Source: Candidatus Woesearchaeota archaeon
GTDB taxonomy: Archaea; Nanobdellota; Nanobdellia; Woesearchaeales; JAFGPW01
Assembly: GCA_016935985.1 (NCBI GenBank)
Contig: JAFGPW010000006.1
Location: forward strand, 25,047-89,046
Length of the DNA: 64,000 nucleotides
Direction of reading: 5' to 3'
The stretch's first letter is position 1. Every line of letters starts with the position of its first letter. The notes below the pieces were generated by a model that was given only the letters and a program-made list of their open reading frames with translations, was not told the origin of the DNA and searched no databases. The position numbers and the translations under genes are program-made. Below are positions 22,401 to 30,302 of the stretch, one piece after another.

Positions 22401-22446
22401 AGAATCTTTAAAATGTATACAAGGAGAATTTTGTTGTATTTCTTAA
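16477..22446 (+). CDS. Giant secreted protein (1989 aa): cohesin-like + FN3-like + Ig-like domains and Cys-rich regions
   Basis: Signal peptide; aa ~80-211 has cohesin-type pattern (DITIDGVQDLDAWELKVDVDDTRLAYVSL...GSGVLATLTLTAQQDGTSSLMLSDILL); then FN3 pattern (ATVSWTT...VTGLQQQTAYNYMVRSCD). Confidence 0.85.
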   Translation: MMPSRTRITRKLTFCVVLMLLTMPFTLADQRHDVAVLTVSERINWGGGFSRVTAFGGATSPGSSAETLPLLQGSPAQLGFSVPSGIQNGDTFAVDITIDGVQDLDAWELKVDVDDTRLAYVSLVEGPFLNENGGRTTTCPLPSDQGAGTYLFSCFHNPPFVSGTDGSGVLATLTLTAQQDGTSSLMLSDILLKDPSQATLAYSSSTGSVLVGGQQPVILSDIMASPGPASATVSWTTSVPATSVLYYGTDMPPSTMVEDTALATSHSVAVTGLQQQTAYNYMVRSCDAGGVCNSSSVLSFTTLQQSQGPIFITLDGLPVATNQQDIWISGATKAFATVQTFLNDDLSFPNRMELPDGSQAYSITVNASGTFNYSTYLLEGMNRLAVRARDTDLTAAWAYHNVSLDATPPDIDFGDFDPLTNKSEIDLSGTVSETALVDVSLNGTSLFSDTVSSFNVTVSLAEGSNNITVDATDLAGNTRSWEFMTGKDTTPPQIENITPAPNTFFYEGFGGNLAGFNQAQTIVDIEGDTEPYANLSLYYGSATGTPYKTTTADANGHFIFEQVDIERGIYGFSVTDRCNETCYGRETQSYQICMQQCIEQQHNQLKSDQDKIADLYIVGVDRFGLTSSPYHFQYRVGNCFSGGMNYNIINDIQFQSPSMLSPERIEGGTEIIQFLLNLTYQGPGVDPQPIDVSLEPACEAEYMLEDERYQYGCEMFSSSPIFKLPNEQKNLWLFRYNLNRLDTNTSFTSKVWKDLGNEVVFPVKVKLRYKHTLPTATYNPQSGGYQNRIQEEIQVKCMTINYVLDDSRIDPRKVLPDWLINGTIEFADKQISNIDEILPTLDKWVRYAAIGCIGAFLVRTVWMIYRKVTCAVSGCDLLLKAQNGAKMGTPLGDLGTVVDPKGVASCTPCQSAWEFEATLYKYYRYACDRVLCHGSAQGELTGEISDNDQKMLNWLEADNLLECISKQDKIVSLFPRPCTEYKGEGKDEVSLPVCYQINGKYYRIPRGYVFNPQSPEGTLILVPQNDQQLSSKDTINVTFNSDTEVMMTELQAITAQIALQDFQTTCQKQCDNKSKNGEKYIGRCVAYDQCRDIKQYLKGGYSFSMGGGPLVIGTTTDCWTEDLPCCCIPKVENKTLPFGLQARPAMRTEKWDYRLWKEGLVVYSKYWYYDERDFPACFGQTSWIDPDDHYLDPSEHVAAFQCLCLSGIRARLVAIREILNGLRGCMQQIKETGEANAGICKEVFTQYVCELLWRIIEHFTDDKCPNLNAGATVEYDQQDEFKATMNAIFGGTGVLSEMQQELRSEYGNAVIDDLFQGGEGAIAKKICLGALTGDWGLDLEDVLDAAYEVSYNTLVTAWPAEREYLAFNPSDNQATFEYGMALDIFAGCDISQYTVQLACVSGTEMAKYNLNCLSSKMYGEQHPFPSACDCQNRPDGEIVWPVVQGYGGPIQRGKYVDRSIHEIVSSPYRFSHVKVTIVPQDTREDNLAKCIPEEHRQGITGVFYFPIHDKTARDILSCAFDQTQAMFMCDQGTLMWDERGKAYFVDHQINSVTSRDFGQGSVPTVEVVSGSEEGLKIKPTIWLSDAERPQCLYISLTKNGNFISLTGDLTSTPRNEEDIKTQGTKQYEFTLVNPNAVHLIGDRKAAFPAGVSGEVLNNNIPTRKQFTIQIGDSEGNGLDMTSGSTDNFSIAGTSNAPTSTVISSFINEAKNGEDNTSESKWVWIANGKMYVKFDEAKVRIDGIAPPAVQQGKTSSIYPYTISVEPAESGNLQDTWDLHYELRHMPENGTSCSESISNDVVYHLGEKQAKDFEILVKPQGGASGPQIYDIKKRIRGNDLNYNQPLFLVEATLTGQEITSAVARITKEKEVTGQMQEVVYLETQMNLVNQNQNRYEVDFVGTENSAVLGTSPSWKTSNKYAVTDAEIVLRVNSVDKHTGEKVTIQCGPSKGGKYGKCGIKMCAQEKLIVDPLPGFALESLKCIQGEFCCIS

Positions 22447-23330
22447 CGAATTGTATTTAATTTTTCTACAAGTTTATTTGCCTCCTTAGTTTTGTCTTGT
22501 ACACCATATACTACTGCTAAACTATAATTTAGTATGAATGATTCTGGGAACATTTTTAGACCTTCATATAACACTTTTTCTGTCGTTTGATAATCTTTTT
22601 TTAAGAAAAACAGCTTTGCATATTGGTCATATGTGTATATATTTTTATTAATTGAGAACATCTGTTCAGCCAATTTAATAGTCTTCTCATCGTATTCTTT
22701 ATTCTCACATAATTGTTTTACTTTGAGATAAAGCCCCATCCACTCGAGGTCCTTCCGCAGCGAGCCATACTTCTGGGGCGTCAGCGCGTCGGCGATCTCG
22801 AGCAGCGCAGGTACGCCGACCTCGTCGAACTCGCGGAGGTCATGATAGCGGTCGTCGAAGAAGACGCCATTGATGTCCTTGATGATCTTGCCTGACCAGG
22901 TGGCATAATCAGTCGACGGCTTCCTCTCCTTGAGGTCCTTCGCGACCCCGACCGCCTCGTCGATCCTTCCCGCTTTCGCGTAGGCGTCGAGCATCCGTTC
23001 GAGGGTCGGGACGCCTGCCTTCGGCTCGAGGAATGCGACCATGGCATAGTTACGCCCAGCCTCGAGGAACCTTCCAGCACGATAGTCGATCGATGCCTTT
23101 CCGGAATAGTGGGCGATAGCGCCGTCGCGGTCCATTATCACCGGCTTTTCGACAGTCTTCTCGACAACGACGGTTTCGGTGAGCGGCTGCGGCAGGTAGA
23201 CGCGCTGCAGCTTATTGTTCTTGTCGTAATAGTCGATCCATGTCGTCTGCGCCTGCGCCGGCGACGTGAGGCCCATCAGCCCCCAGACGCCTACCGCCCC
23301 CACGATCCCCGCGAGCCCTCCCTTCCTCAT
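22443..23330 (-). CDS. Secreted TPR-like protein (295 aa)
   Basis: Signal peptide (MRKGGLAGIVGAVGVWGLMGLTSPAQAQ), helical repeat-like sequence; overlaps upstream minus-strand gene by ATGA. Confidence 0.75.
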   Translation of the reverse strand: MRKGGLAGIVGAVGVWGLMGLTSPAQAQTTWIDYYDKNNKLQRVYLPQPLTETVVVEKTVEKPVIMDRDGAIAHYSGKASIDYRAGRFLEAGRNYAMVAFLEPKAGVPTLERMLDAYAKAGRIDEAVGVAKDLKERKPSTDYATWSGKIIKDINGVFFDDRYHDLREFDEVGVPALLEIADALTPQKYGSLRKDLEWMGLYLKVKQLCENKEYDEKTIKLAEQMFSINKNIYTYDQYAKLFFLKKDYQTTEKVLYEGLKMFPESFILNYSLAVVYGVQDKTKEANKLVEKLNTIR

Positions 23331-23863
23331 CGCATCTCGCCTCCGACCGCCTGCGTCAGCCCCTCGAAGGTCGGTCCCGGCGGGTGCTTGAGCAGGTTCT
23401 TGGGAAGCATCGCCCTCTCGGAGGACACGAGCGCCGAGAACACGGGGAACGGGAGCGCGCCGATCGCCTGGTAGGCGTCCCAGTTGAGCGTGTGCGCGTA
23501 GACGAAGGTGCCGACGATGTCCTTGAAGTTCTCTGCCTGGGAATCGACGATCGCCCTGGCGAGTCTGCCATCGTCATGGGTGATGCCGGTATTGAGACTA
23601 TATTTGTTCGCGTAGCGGTGGAGCGCGCCATGCTCGATATCGATTATGTCTCTAGGATTGAACGAGCGGTCGTCAGCCTTGACCCCCGGCTCGAAGCCGA
23701 TGGGATACGAAACGTGCGAGGGCCCTTCCCAGGCGGTCCAGTATCTCGGGCTCGCGAGCCGATGGTAGAGCTGCCAGAACTCGATGGGAAAGCCCTCCCG
23801 GTACTGCCGGTAGATTCCCTTGTTCACCCTCCCGACCAGGTCATTGACCATCCTGCTGTCCAT
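23327..23863 (-). CDS. Hypothetical protein (178 aa)
   Basis: ORF, operonic with 22443..23330. Confidence 0.65.
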   Translation of the reverse strand: MDSRMVNDLVGRVNKGIYRQYREGFPIEFWQLYHRLASPRYWTAWEGPSHVSYPIGFEPGVKADDRSFNPRDIIDIEHGALHRYANKYSLNTGITHDDGRLARAIVDSQAENFKDIVGTFVYAHTLNWDAYQAIGALPFPVFSALVSSERAMLPKNLLKHPPGPTFEGLTQAVGGEMR

Positions 23864-23971
23864 GGCCCTTTTCTCTGGATGACCTCCTATAAATATCTTT
23901 CTATATTTACTATTAAACGGTGACGAATTAATAGCGAAATATATAAATACAACCCTTTTTAAAGGAAACCC

Positions 23972-24790
23972 ATGGCCAGCATCCTCTCAGACGCGTTCTC
24001 GGGCTCGATACGGCACCTTCGGGACCGGTGGTACCTGGCGCCTCTCCTCGCGCTCGGCGAGCTCATCTTCCTCGTCCTTTCCTCCTGGCTGTTCTTCGTC
24101 TACCAGGTCAGGATCCTTACTGGCTTCAACGCCATAATGGACGAGCTCTCGACCGTCCCCGAGAACCTCGACACCGCGAGCGCGATGGACCTGCTCGGCC
24201 AGGCGGACTTCGGCATGGTCATCAGGACTTTCCGGGAGATACAGGGCCACCTCATCGAGTCCATCCTGGTGATGCTCGCCGCCTTCATCGCCTTCGAGCT
24301 CCTCTCCTGGCTGCTCGCCTCAGGATTAGTACACTCAGAAATAGATATCGGAAAATATATCCTTGATTATGCCTATCTGACCCTCATCTTCTTCGTGCCG
24401 CTCGGGATCGTCTGGTACCTGTTCGCGAGCCCGCTCTTCTCCCTCTTCACCCTCATGGAGATGGGGATGGCTGACCTCTGGGTTCCGGCGATAGTATCGG
24501 TCCCGACGCTGTATCTCTACTATGTCGCGATCGCGCGGCTGCCGCAACGGATGAGAAATCCTTGGGAACGCGTGAAGGACGCCTGGCGGCTCGGCACGAG
24601 GAAGGCGGTCCCGCTCATCCTCGCGGACCTCGTGGTCATCGCGGCGATCGCGCTCTCGTCCTTGCTGGTGACCCTTTCGGTGGAGTCGAACCTGCTGCTG
24701 ATAGCCCTCACGGTGCTGCTGCTCGTCTGCGTCATCTGCTATTCCCGGCTGTTCTTCGCCGGATTCGTCAGAGAACTCGCGGAACGATGA
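23972..24790 (+). CDS. Polytopic membrane protein (272 aa)
   Basis: ORF with several TM helices; TATA-like atataaata upstream. Confidence 0.8.
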   Translation: MASILSDAFSGSIRHLRDRWYLAPLLALGELIFLVLSSWLFFVYQVRILTGFNAIMDELSTVPENLDTASAMDLLGQADFGMVIRTFREIQGHLIESILVMLAAFIAFELLSWLLASGLVHSEIDIGKYILDYAYLTLIFFVPLGIVWYLFASPLFSLFTLMEMGMADLWVPAIVSVPTLYLYYVAIARLPQRMRNPWERVKDAWRLGTRKAVPLILADLVVIAAIALSSLLVTLSVESNLLLIALTVLLLVCVICYSRLFFAGFVRELAER

Positions 24791-25771
24791 TCACGCGGCA
24801 GTAAGGTACTGAGAAGCGACCTCGTCGACCGGCGCTTCCTTCCGCGTGAGCGCCGAGGAGAGGTACGGCCCGAGCCTTCGCCTGAGGTCGCCTGCGATGC
24901 GCCTGATGTCCACCTGGTCCTTCGGGACGCCGTTCGCGATCATATAGGTCGCCGCCTGACCGATGTAATGGTTCATCGCGAGCTCTGCCATCGCGAGGTT
25001 CTCACGCCTCCCCTCCTCCGAATCGGCGTCGATCGCCTCCTGGAGCAGGTAGCGCGCGTGCGTGTAGGCGTTGTCGATCTCGACGAGCGGCATCCGCTCA
25101 GGGCTCGAGCCGTTCATCAGGACGCTCTTCGGCTGGGCGTTGTGGATGAGCTCGTGCTCGAGCACGAACCAGACCGCGAGCTCCTCGGCGCGCGCCTGCG
25201 ATATGCCGTAGCGGCCCCGCATGCCTGCGGCGACATCCTCCACATACCTCTGGAAATAGGACGAGTTGATGAGCAGGTTCTTCCGCGCCGCCGAAGGGAT
25301 CGTCGCCGCGACCGCCTCCCCTTCGACGTCGTCGGCGATGTAGACCTCGATGTCTGAAGGAAGGCCCTTGCCGTATGCCCTGCGGACATGGCGATCGAGC
25401 CTGGAGTGCCGGTCCTGGGCCTGGAGACTGCGGTAGGCGGCCTTGATCTCCGCGTTCTGGTAGACCTTGGAGAGGATGTCGCTCTTCTGCCCCTCAGGGA
25501 TGGCGGCGTTCCTGACCCGCTCCTCGAGGCCCTCGGGCTGCGGCATGCCGGGCTCGGGAACGTCCTGCGATTCCTGTATCACGGAATAGGTCCCTGTCTT
25601 CGGGTTGGGCTGCGCGACCGACATCCAGTACGCGAGGCCCGGATGGTATGATCCGAAGGGCCCAGGATACGGTGCGGTCGCGAAGTGGCGCCGCGGTGCG
25701 GCCTCACTGACGGCCGCCGCGGCGATGATGCGCGAAAGAGATCGCGCTGCGCATGAATCGGAGAGGCCCAT
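24791..25771 (-). CDS. Putative zinc metallopeptidase (HExxH) (326 aa)
   Basis: FVLEHELIHNAQPKS contains HELIH. Confidence 0.6.
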   Translation of the reverse strand: MGLSDSCAARSLSRIIAAAAVSEAAPRRHFATAPYPGPFGSYHPGLAYWMSVAQPNPKTGTYSVIQESQDVPEPGMPQPEGLEERVRNAAIPEGQKSDILSKVYQNAEIKAAYRSLQAQDRHSRLDRHVRRAYGKGLPSDIEVYIADDVEGEAVAATIPSAARKNLLINSSYFQRYVEDVAAGMRGRYGISQARAEELAVWFVLEHELIHNAQPKSVLMNGSSPERMPLVEIDNAYTHARYLLQEAIDADSEEGRRENLAMAELAMNHYIGQAATYMIANGVPKDQVDIRRIAGDLRRRLGPYLSSALTRKEAPVDEVASQYLTAA

Positions 25772-25846
25772 GCAGAGCTGGAGTCATCGCTCCCTTAAAA
25801 ACTTTGTGGAACGGTCAGTGAAGGGAAAAAGAAGAAGAGGAAGCCT

Positions 25847-26482
25847 TCAGACTTCCTGCAGATACTTCTCGTACGCCTGCTGCGCCTGGGTGTAGGTCTT
25901 GATCTTGCTCGGATCGAAGCCCTTGAACTTCCAGGGATCCTTGTTCTGCTTGACCTTGAAGTCGAGGTACTTGCCGATCGACTGGAAGTCCCGTTCCTTG
26001 AAGTTCTGCTCGAAGAGGGCGCCCTGCATGTATCGGGTTATCCCTGAGAGGAGAGTTCCTGTCATCTCGTCCATGGTCTTCGCGTCGGCCCGCGCGGCGG
26101 TCATGACCTGGTCCATGAAGGTGTCCTTCTTTATCCCGAGGTACTGGGCCGCGATGTTGTCCCACATCGGCTCGCCTGCCTTGCCCTTGGCTTTCCTGAG
26201 ACCCTCGATCGTCTGGTCGTCGAGTTCCCAGTAGTTCTTCATGACATGGATGGCGGTCTTGTCCCACATCGCGGCCGCGAAGTCCTCGAACTTCTTGTCG
26301 TCCTTGATCTTCATGGTCTTCCGGTCGATGTTGTCCAGGTAATAGGACCTGAGCTCGAGGGTCGCCTGCTGGATGTAGTCGCTGCTCTGGAGCGATTTGA
26401 GCTTGGTTGTGAGCGTATCGATTCCCTTGGCGACATGCTCTTCGACGCCTCCATAGGGATCTTCCTTTTTCGGGGCTGGCAT
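25847..26482 (-). CDS. Hypothetical soluble helical protein (211 aa)
   Basis: ORF, upstream intergenic region. Confidence 0.65.
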   Translation of the reverse strand: MPAPKKEDPYGGVEEHVAKGIDTLTTKLKSLQSSDYIQQATLELRSYYLDNIDRKTMKIKDDKKFEDFAAAMWDKTAIHVMKNYWELDDQTIEGLRKAKGKAGEPMWDNIAAQYLGIKKDTFMDQVMTAARADAKTMDEMTGTLLSGITRYMQGALFEQNFKERDFQSIGKYLDFKVKQNKDPWKFKGFDPSKIKTYTQAQQAYEKYLQEV

Positions 26483-26709
26483 TTGATATCACCTGTGTTC
26501 ATGTATAGATAGGGTTATGTCCATTTCCCAGTGATTACTTCCATATAAACCTTTCGATTGATCGGCGTAGGGCTGCAGGAGAGCGCCGTCGATCCCCCGC
26601 ATCGGTTTTTCCGACGTGATGACGCCGAGATCGCCTTGCGATCCAAACACAACATTTAAATAGTTGGGTGGGTTCGCATCGGCATCTGATTTTCCATCCC
26701 TGAGGGGTT

Positions 26710-28551
26710 GTGATGGCAAAGAAGCAGACCATAAAGAAGGACGACGATCCGGGGATAGTGGTGGAGAGAGACGAGCTCGCGAAGAAGCTGCCGCCCGACG
26801 CCCAGAAGAAGCTCGACCAGATCAAGGGGATCGTCGACAGGTTCCAGAAGAAGGCCATCGACAAGTTCGACAAGTACGTCTCAGGGATAGCTCTCCTTCC
26901 GCCCGACAAGAAGGAAGGGAGCGGCGAGCCGGACGTCGAGAAGATCAACCTGATGGTGCTCATCGACGACCAGGACTCCCAGCGGCTGCCGAAGGAGGAC
27001 CTGAAGGAGAAGATAACCGCGATCATCAACGGCTATGCCGCAGAGGTCGACAAAAGGCTCAGCCCCCAGATGCTGCTCCTCTCCGAGCTCTGGACGGCCT
27101 GCTTCGACGCGAAATACGACCTTCTCGACACCATCGCCATGGGCGCGCCCATCTACGACACCGGCATGCTCGCGGCGATCAGGATCGCGGAGGTCCACAA
27201 GAACATGGTCCTGAAGAAGTTCGAGAAGTATATCGTCTCCTACGTGCTCTCAGGATCGCTCATCCGCGGCGAGGCGACGCCGGACTCCGACATCGACGTC
27301 TTCATCGTGATCGACGACACCGACGTCAAGAAGATGACCCGCGCGGAGCTCAAGGACAAGCTGCGCGCGATCATCATCGGCATGGGGATGGAGGCGGGCG
27401 AGGTCACCGGCATCAAGAACAAGATCAACATCCAGGTCTACATACTCACCGACTTCTGGGACAGCCTCCGCGAGGCGAACCCGGTGATATTCACGCTGCT
27501 GCGCGACGGCGTCCCGTTCTTCGACCGCGGCATCTTCACGCCGTGGAAGCAGCTGCTCAAGATGGGCCGCATCAAGCCGAGCCAGGAGGCGATCGAGATG
27601 TTCATGTCCTCCGGCGAGCAGATGCTGAAGCGGGTCGAGTACAAGATCCGCGAGATCGGGATGGAGGACATCTACTACGCGATCCTCACCCCGTCGCAGG
27701 CCGCGCTCATGCTCTGGGGGATGGCGCCGCCGGCGCCGAAGGAGACCGCGAAGCTGATGCGCGAGATCTTCGTCAAGAAGGAGAGGATGTTCGAGGAGGA
27801 GCACATCAGGATACTCGAGAAGACCATCCAGGTGAGGAAGGACCTCGAGCACGGCACCAGGAAGGACCTGTCAGGGAAGGAGGTCGACGACCTGCTCAAG
27901 GACGCGCAGAAGTTCCTCAAGCGGATCGAGACGCTCTTCTCCGAGATCGAGGTCAAGCGCGAGAAGGAGTCGGTGACGCACATCTACGAGACCGCGATGA
28001 CGATCGTGCGCGACATCATGCGCATCGAGGGCATCGAGCGGCGAAAGGACCGCGACATCCTCGTCCTCTTCAGGGAGGAGCTCATCGAGGAGGGGAAGGT
28101 CCCTGACCGCTACCTGCGCATCCTCACCGACATCGTCGGCGCGAAGAAGGACTTCGACGCCGGCAGGCTCAGCAAGGCGACGATCGAGAAGGTCAAGAAG
28201 ACGAGCCAGGAGTTCATCAAGTTCATGATAGAGTACATGCAGCGCAAGCGCGGCCGCGAGATCGAGCGGTGCAAGATACGGGTCAGGCACGGCGAGCGTT
28301 TCGGCGAGATCCTCCTCCTGGACAAGACCGCGTTCATCATCCACGACATCGAGCATGAGGACAAGGAGATATCCAAGGCGCCGATCAGGAAGGACGGCTC
28401 GCTCGGCATGCCGACGCAGTCGAGCCTCGAGGAGCTCGAGAAGCACCTCGCCACGATCGAGATCCCGGAGAAGGCCTTCATCAAGGAGCCGATATTCGAG
28501 AACCTCAGGGAGCTCTTCGGGAAAGACGTCGAGGTGCTCATCAACTACTAG
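26710..28551 (+). CDS. Multidomain nucleotidyltransferase (degenerate NTase + NTase + HEPN-like) (613 aa)
   Basis: GSLIRGEATPDSDIDVFIV NTase signature; upstream degenerate duplicate; RKDLEH (R-x4-H) in a helical HEPN-like segment. Confidence 0.8.
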   Translation: MMAKKQTIKKDDDPGIVVERDELAKKLPPDAQKKLDQIKGIVDRFQKKAIDKFDKYVSGIALLPPDKKEGSGEPDVEKINLMVLIDDQDSQRLPKEDLKEKITAIINGYAAEVDKRLSPQMLLLSELWTACFDAKYDLLDTIAMGAPIYDTGMLAAIRIAEVHKNMVLKKFEKYIVSYVLSGSLIRGEATPDSDIDVFIVIDDTDVKKMTRAELKDKLRAIIIGMGMEAGEVTGIKNKINIQVYILTDFWDSLREANPVIFTLLRDGVPFFDRGIFTPWKQLLKMGRIKPSQEAIEMFMSSGEQMLKRVEYKIREIGMEDIYYAILTPSQAALMLWGMAPPAPKETAKLMREIFVKKERMFEEEHIRILEKTIQVRKDLEHGTRKDLSGKEVDDLLKDAQKFLKRIETLFSEIEVKREKESVTHIYETAMTIVRDIMRIEGIERRKDRDILVLFREELIEEGKVPDRYLRILTDIVGAKKDFDAGRLSKATIEKVKKTSQEFIKFMIEYMQRKRGREIERCKIRVRHGERFGEILLLDKTAFIIHDIEHEDKEISKAPIRKDGSLGMPTQSSLEELEKHLATIEIPEKAFIKEPIFENLRELFGKDVEVLINY

Positions 28552-28559
28552 GTTATAAG

Positions 28560-29117
28560 GTGACCGCCATGAAGACCGGCTACAGGGTGGGTGACGCGAT
28601 GACCAAGCGTCCGGTGTTCGTCGCGCCGGGGACACTGCTCGAGGAGTGCGCGCGGCTGATGGCGGAGCACCATGTGGGCTCGCTCATCATCAAGGATGAC
28701 GGCGCGCTCCTTGGGGTGATCACCGAGCAGGACATCATCAGGAAGGTCGTCGCGAAGGGCGGTAACCCGGTCGGGAAGAAGGTGGAAGGGTATATGGTCA
28801 AGAAGGTCGTGACCATCTCGCCTGAGGCGGACATCTACGAGGCGCTCGTCAAGATGCGCGACCTCAACATCAGGCAGCTGCCGGTGCTCCACGGAAAGGA
28901 CCTCATCGGGCTGCTCACGCTGAAAGATATCCTCAAGATAGAGCCCTCGCTCTTCGACCTGCTCGTCGAGCGCTTCGAGCTCCGCGAGGAGAAGGAGAAG
29001 CCCATCTACCAGCCTTCGGAGAAGGAGGGCATCTGCGAGCAGTGCGGCGCCTACACGAAGGAGATCGTCGAGGTCGAGGGCTCGCTGCTCTGCGAGAGCT
29101 GCGCAAAGAACGTCTAG
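28560..29117 (+). CDS. CBS-domain-pair protein with C-terminal zinc ribbon (185 aa)
   Basis: Two CBS repeats (VGSLIIKDDGALLGVITEQDIIRKVV; IRQLPVLHGKDLIGLLTLKDILK) and CEQCGAYT..LLCESC. Confidence 0.9.
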   Translation: MTAMKTGYRVGDAMTKRPVFVAPGTLLEECARLMAEHHVGSLIIKDDGALLGVITEQDIIRKVVAKGGNPVGKKVEGYMVKKVVTISPEADIYEALVKMRDLNIRQLPVLHGKDLIGLLTLKDILKIEPSLFDLLVERFELREEKEKPIYQPSEKEGICEQCGAYTKEIVEVEGSLLCESCAKNV

Positions 29118-29216
29118 GCGCAGGCGCTAGGAAAATCATATACTGAACCAGGATAAAAGCCGCCTGGTATACTTTTTTCTATATCCATTTCGAAAGTTTT
29201 TTATAATAAGCTCGCC

Positions 29217-29750
29217 ATGGGCTGGAGCATGGAAGTAGAGAAGGGGACAAGCTTCATCATCAAGTACAAGGGCATCTTCGACATGGACCGCCTCTACATC
29301 GTGTGCCGGCAGTGGTTCGAGGACAAGCTCATGGAGTTCCATGAGGAGACCTACAAGTACAAGGTCCCCTCCCCGCTCGGCTCGGAATACGAGCTCGCGT
29401 GGAAGGCGTGGCGCAAGCTCGACGAGTACGCCAAGATGTGGATCAACGTCGCCTGGAAGCTCTGGGAAGCGACCGAGGTCGAGGTCATGGTCGACGGCAA
29501 GAGGAAGAAGATGGAGAAGGCGCGCGTGCGGATCGTCATCGACTGGAAGATCGACCTCGACTACCAGAACCGGTTCGACAGCCCGTTCGGAAGGCATATA
29601 AACAGGTTCTACCTCAAGTTCGTGTACAAGAAGAAGCTCGACAACCTGGTGACCGACATGGCGCATTACAAGGCCCTCGAGCTCCAGACGCTCATCAAGG
29701 AGGAGCTCGCGATGGCGACGAGAGGCAACGAGTTCGCGAGCGTGTGGTGA
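29217..29750 (+). CDS. Conserved-looking hypothetical protein, member 1 of a tandem paralogous pair (177 aa)
   Basis: ORF; similarity by eye to 29757..30257. Confidence 0.7.
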   Translation: MGWSMEVEKGTSFIIKYKGIFDMDRLYIVCRQWFEDKLMEFHEETYKYKVPSPLGSEYELAWKAWRKLDEYAKMWINVAWKLWEATEVEVMVDGKRKKMEKARVRIVIDWKIDLDYQNRFDSPFGRHINRFYLKFVYKKKLDNLVTDMAHYKALELQTLIKEELAMATRGNEFASVW

Positions 29751-29756
29751 GGTTGC

Positions 29757-30257
29757 ATGGTTGAACGCAAGATACTCATCGACCAGGCGAGACTCCAGTA
29801 CGAGGGCCTGCTCGACGTGAACGAGTTCTACAAGATGACAGACTTCTGGTTCCGCGAGAAGGGCTACGACAAGTGGGAGTGGAAGAACTACGAGCACGTC
29901 TACAAGTCGGGAAAGCAGGTCGAGCTCGAGATAACCCCCTGGAAGAAGGTGACCGACTACCTCAAGATCGTGATGCGCGTGCAGTTCCTGATGAAGAACA
30001 TCAAGGATGTGGTGGTGACGAAGGACGGCGTCAAGGTCAAGCTCCAGCAGGGAAGCGTCCTCGCCGTGTTCACGACGTACATGGAGTCCGACTACGAGCA
30101 CCGCTGGGAGGCGCAGCCGATATTCTACTTCCTGCACCAGCTCTTCGACCACTACGTCTTCAAGATCAACACCGAGCGCTACGAGGCGCAGGCGGTGAAG
30201 GAGACGAACGAGATCCGCGACCTGATGAAGAGCTACCTCAACCTGTTCAGGTTCTGA
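29757..30257 (+). CDS. Hypothetical protein, member 2 of the tandem pair (166 aa)
   Basis: ORF; YEGLLDVNEFYKMTDFWF vs YKGIFDMDRLYIVCRQWF and similar downstream pattern. Confidence 0.7.
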   Translation: MVERKILIDQARLQYEGLLDVNEFYKMTDFWFREKGYDKWEWKNYEHVYKSGKQVELEITPWKKVTDYLKIVMRVQFLMKNIKDVVVTKDGVKVKLQQGSVLAVFTTYMESDYEHRWEAQPIFYFLHQLFDHYVFKINTERYEAQAVKETNEIRDLMKSYLNLFRF

Positions 30258-30302
30258 AAGCCGCGCAAACCTTTAATACGACCCCTTTCTTCCCCCGACC
30301 GC

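Noticed and set aside
26246-26512. Small + strand ORFs opposite 25847..26482
   Set aside because: No independent support; the minus frame has balanced composition.
26664-28106. 480-aa + strand ORF overlapping the NTase gene
   Set aside because: Arg/Gly/Asp/His-rich shadow ORF in another frame; the 613-aa frame has clear NTase motifs.
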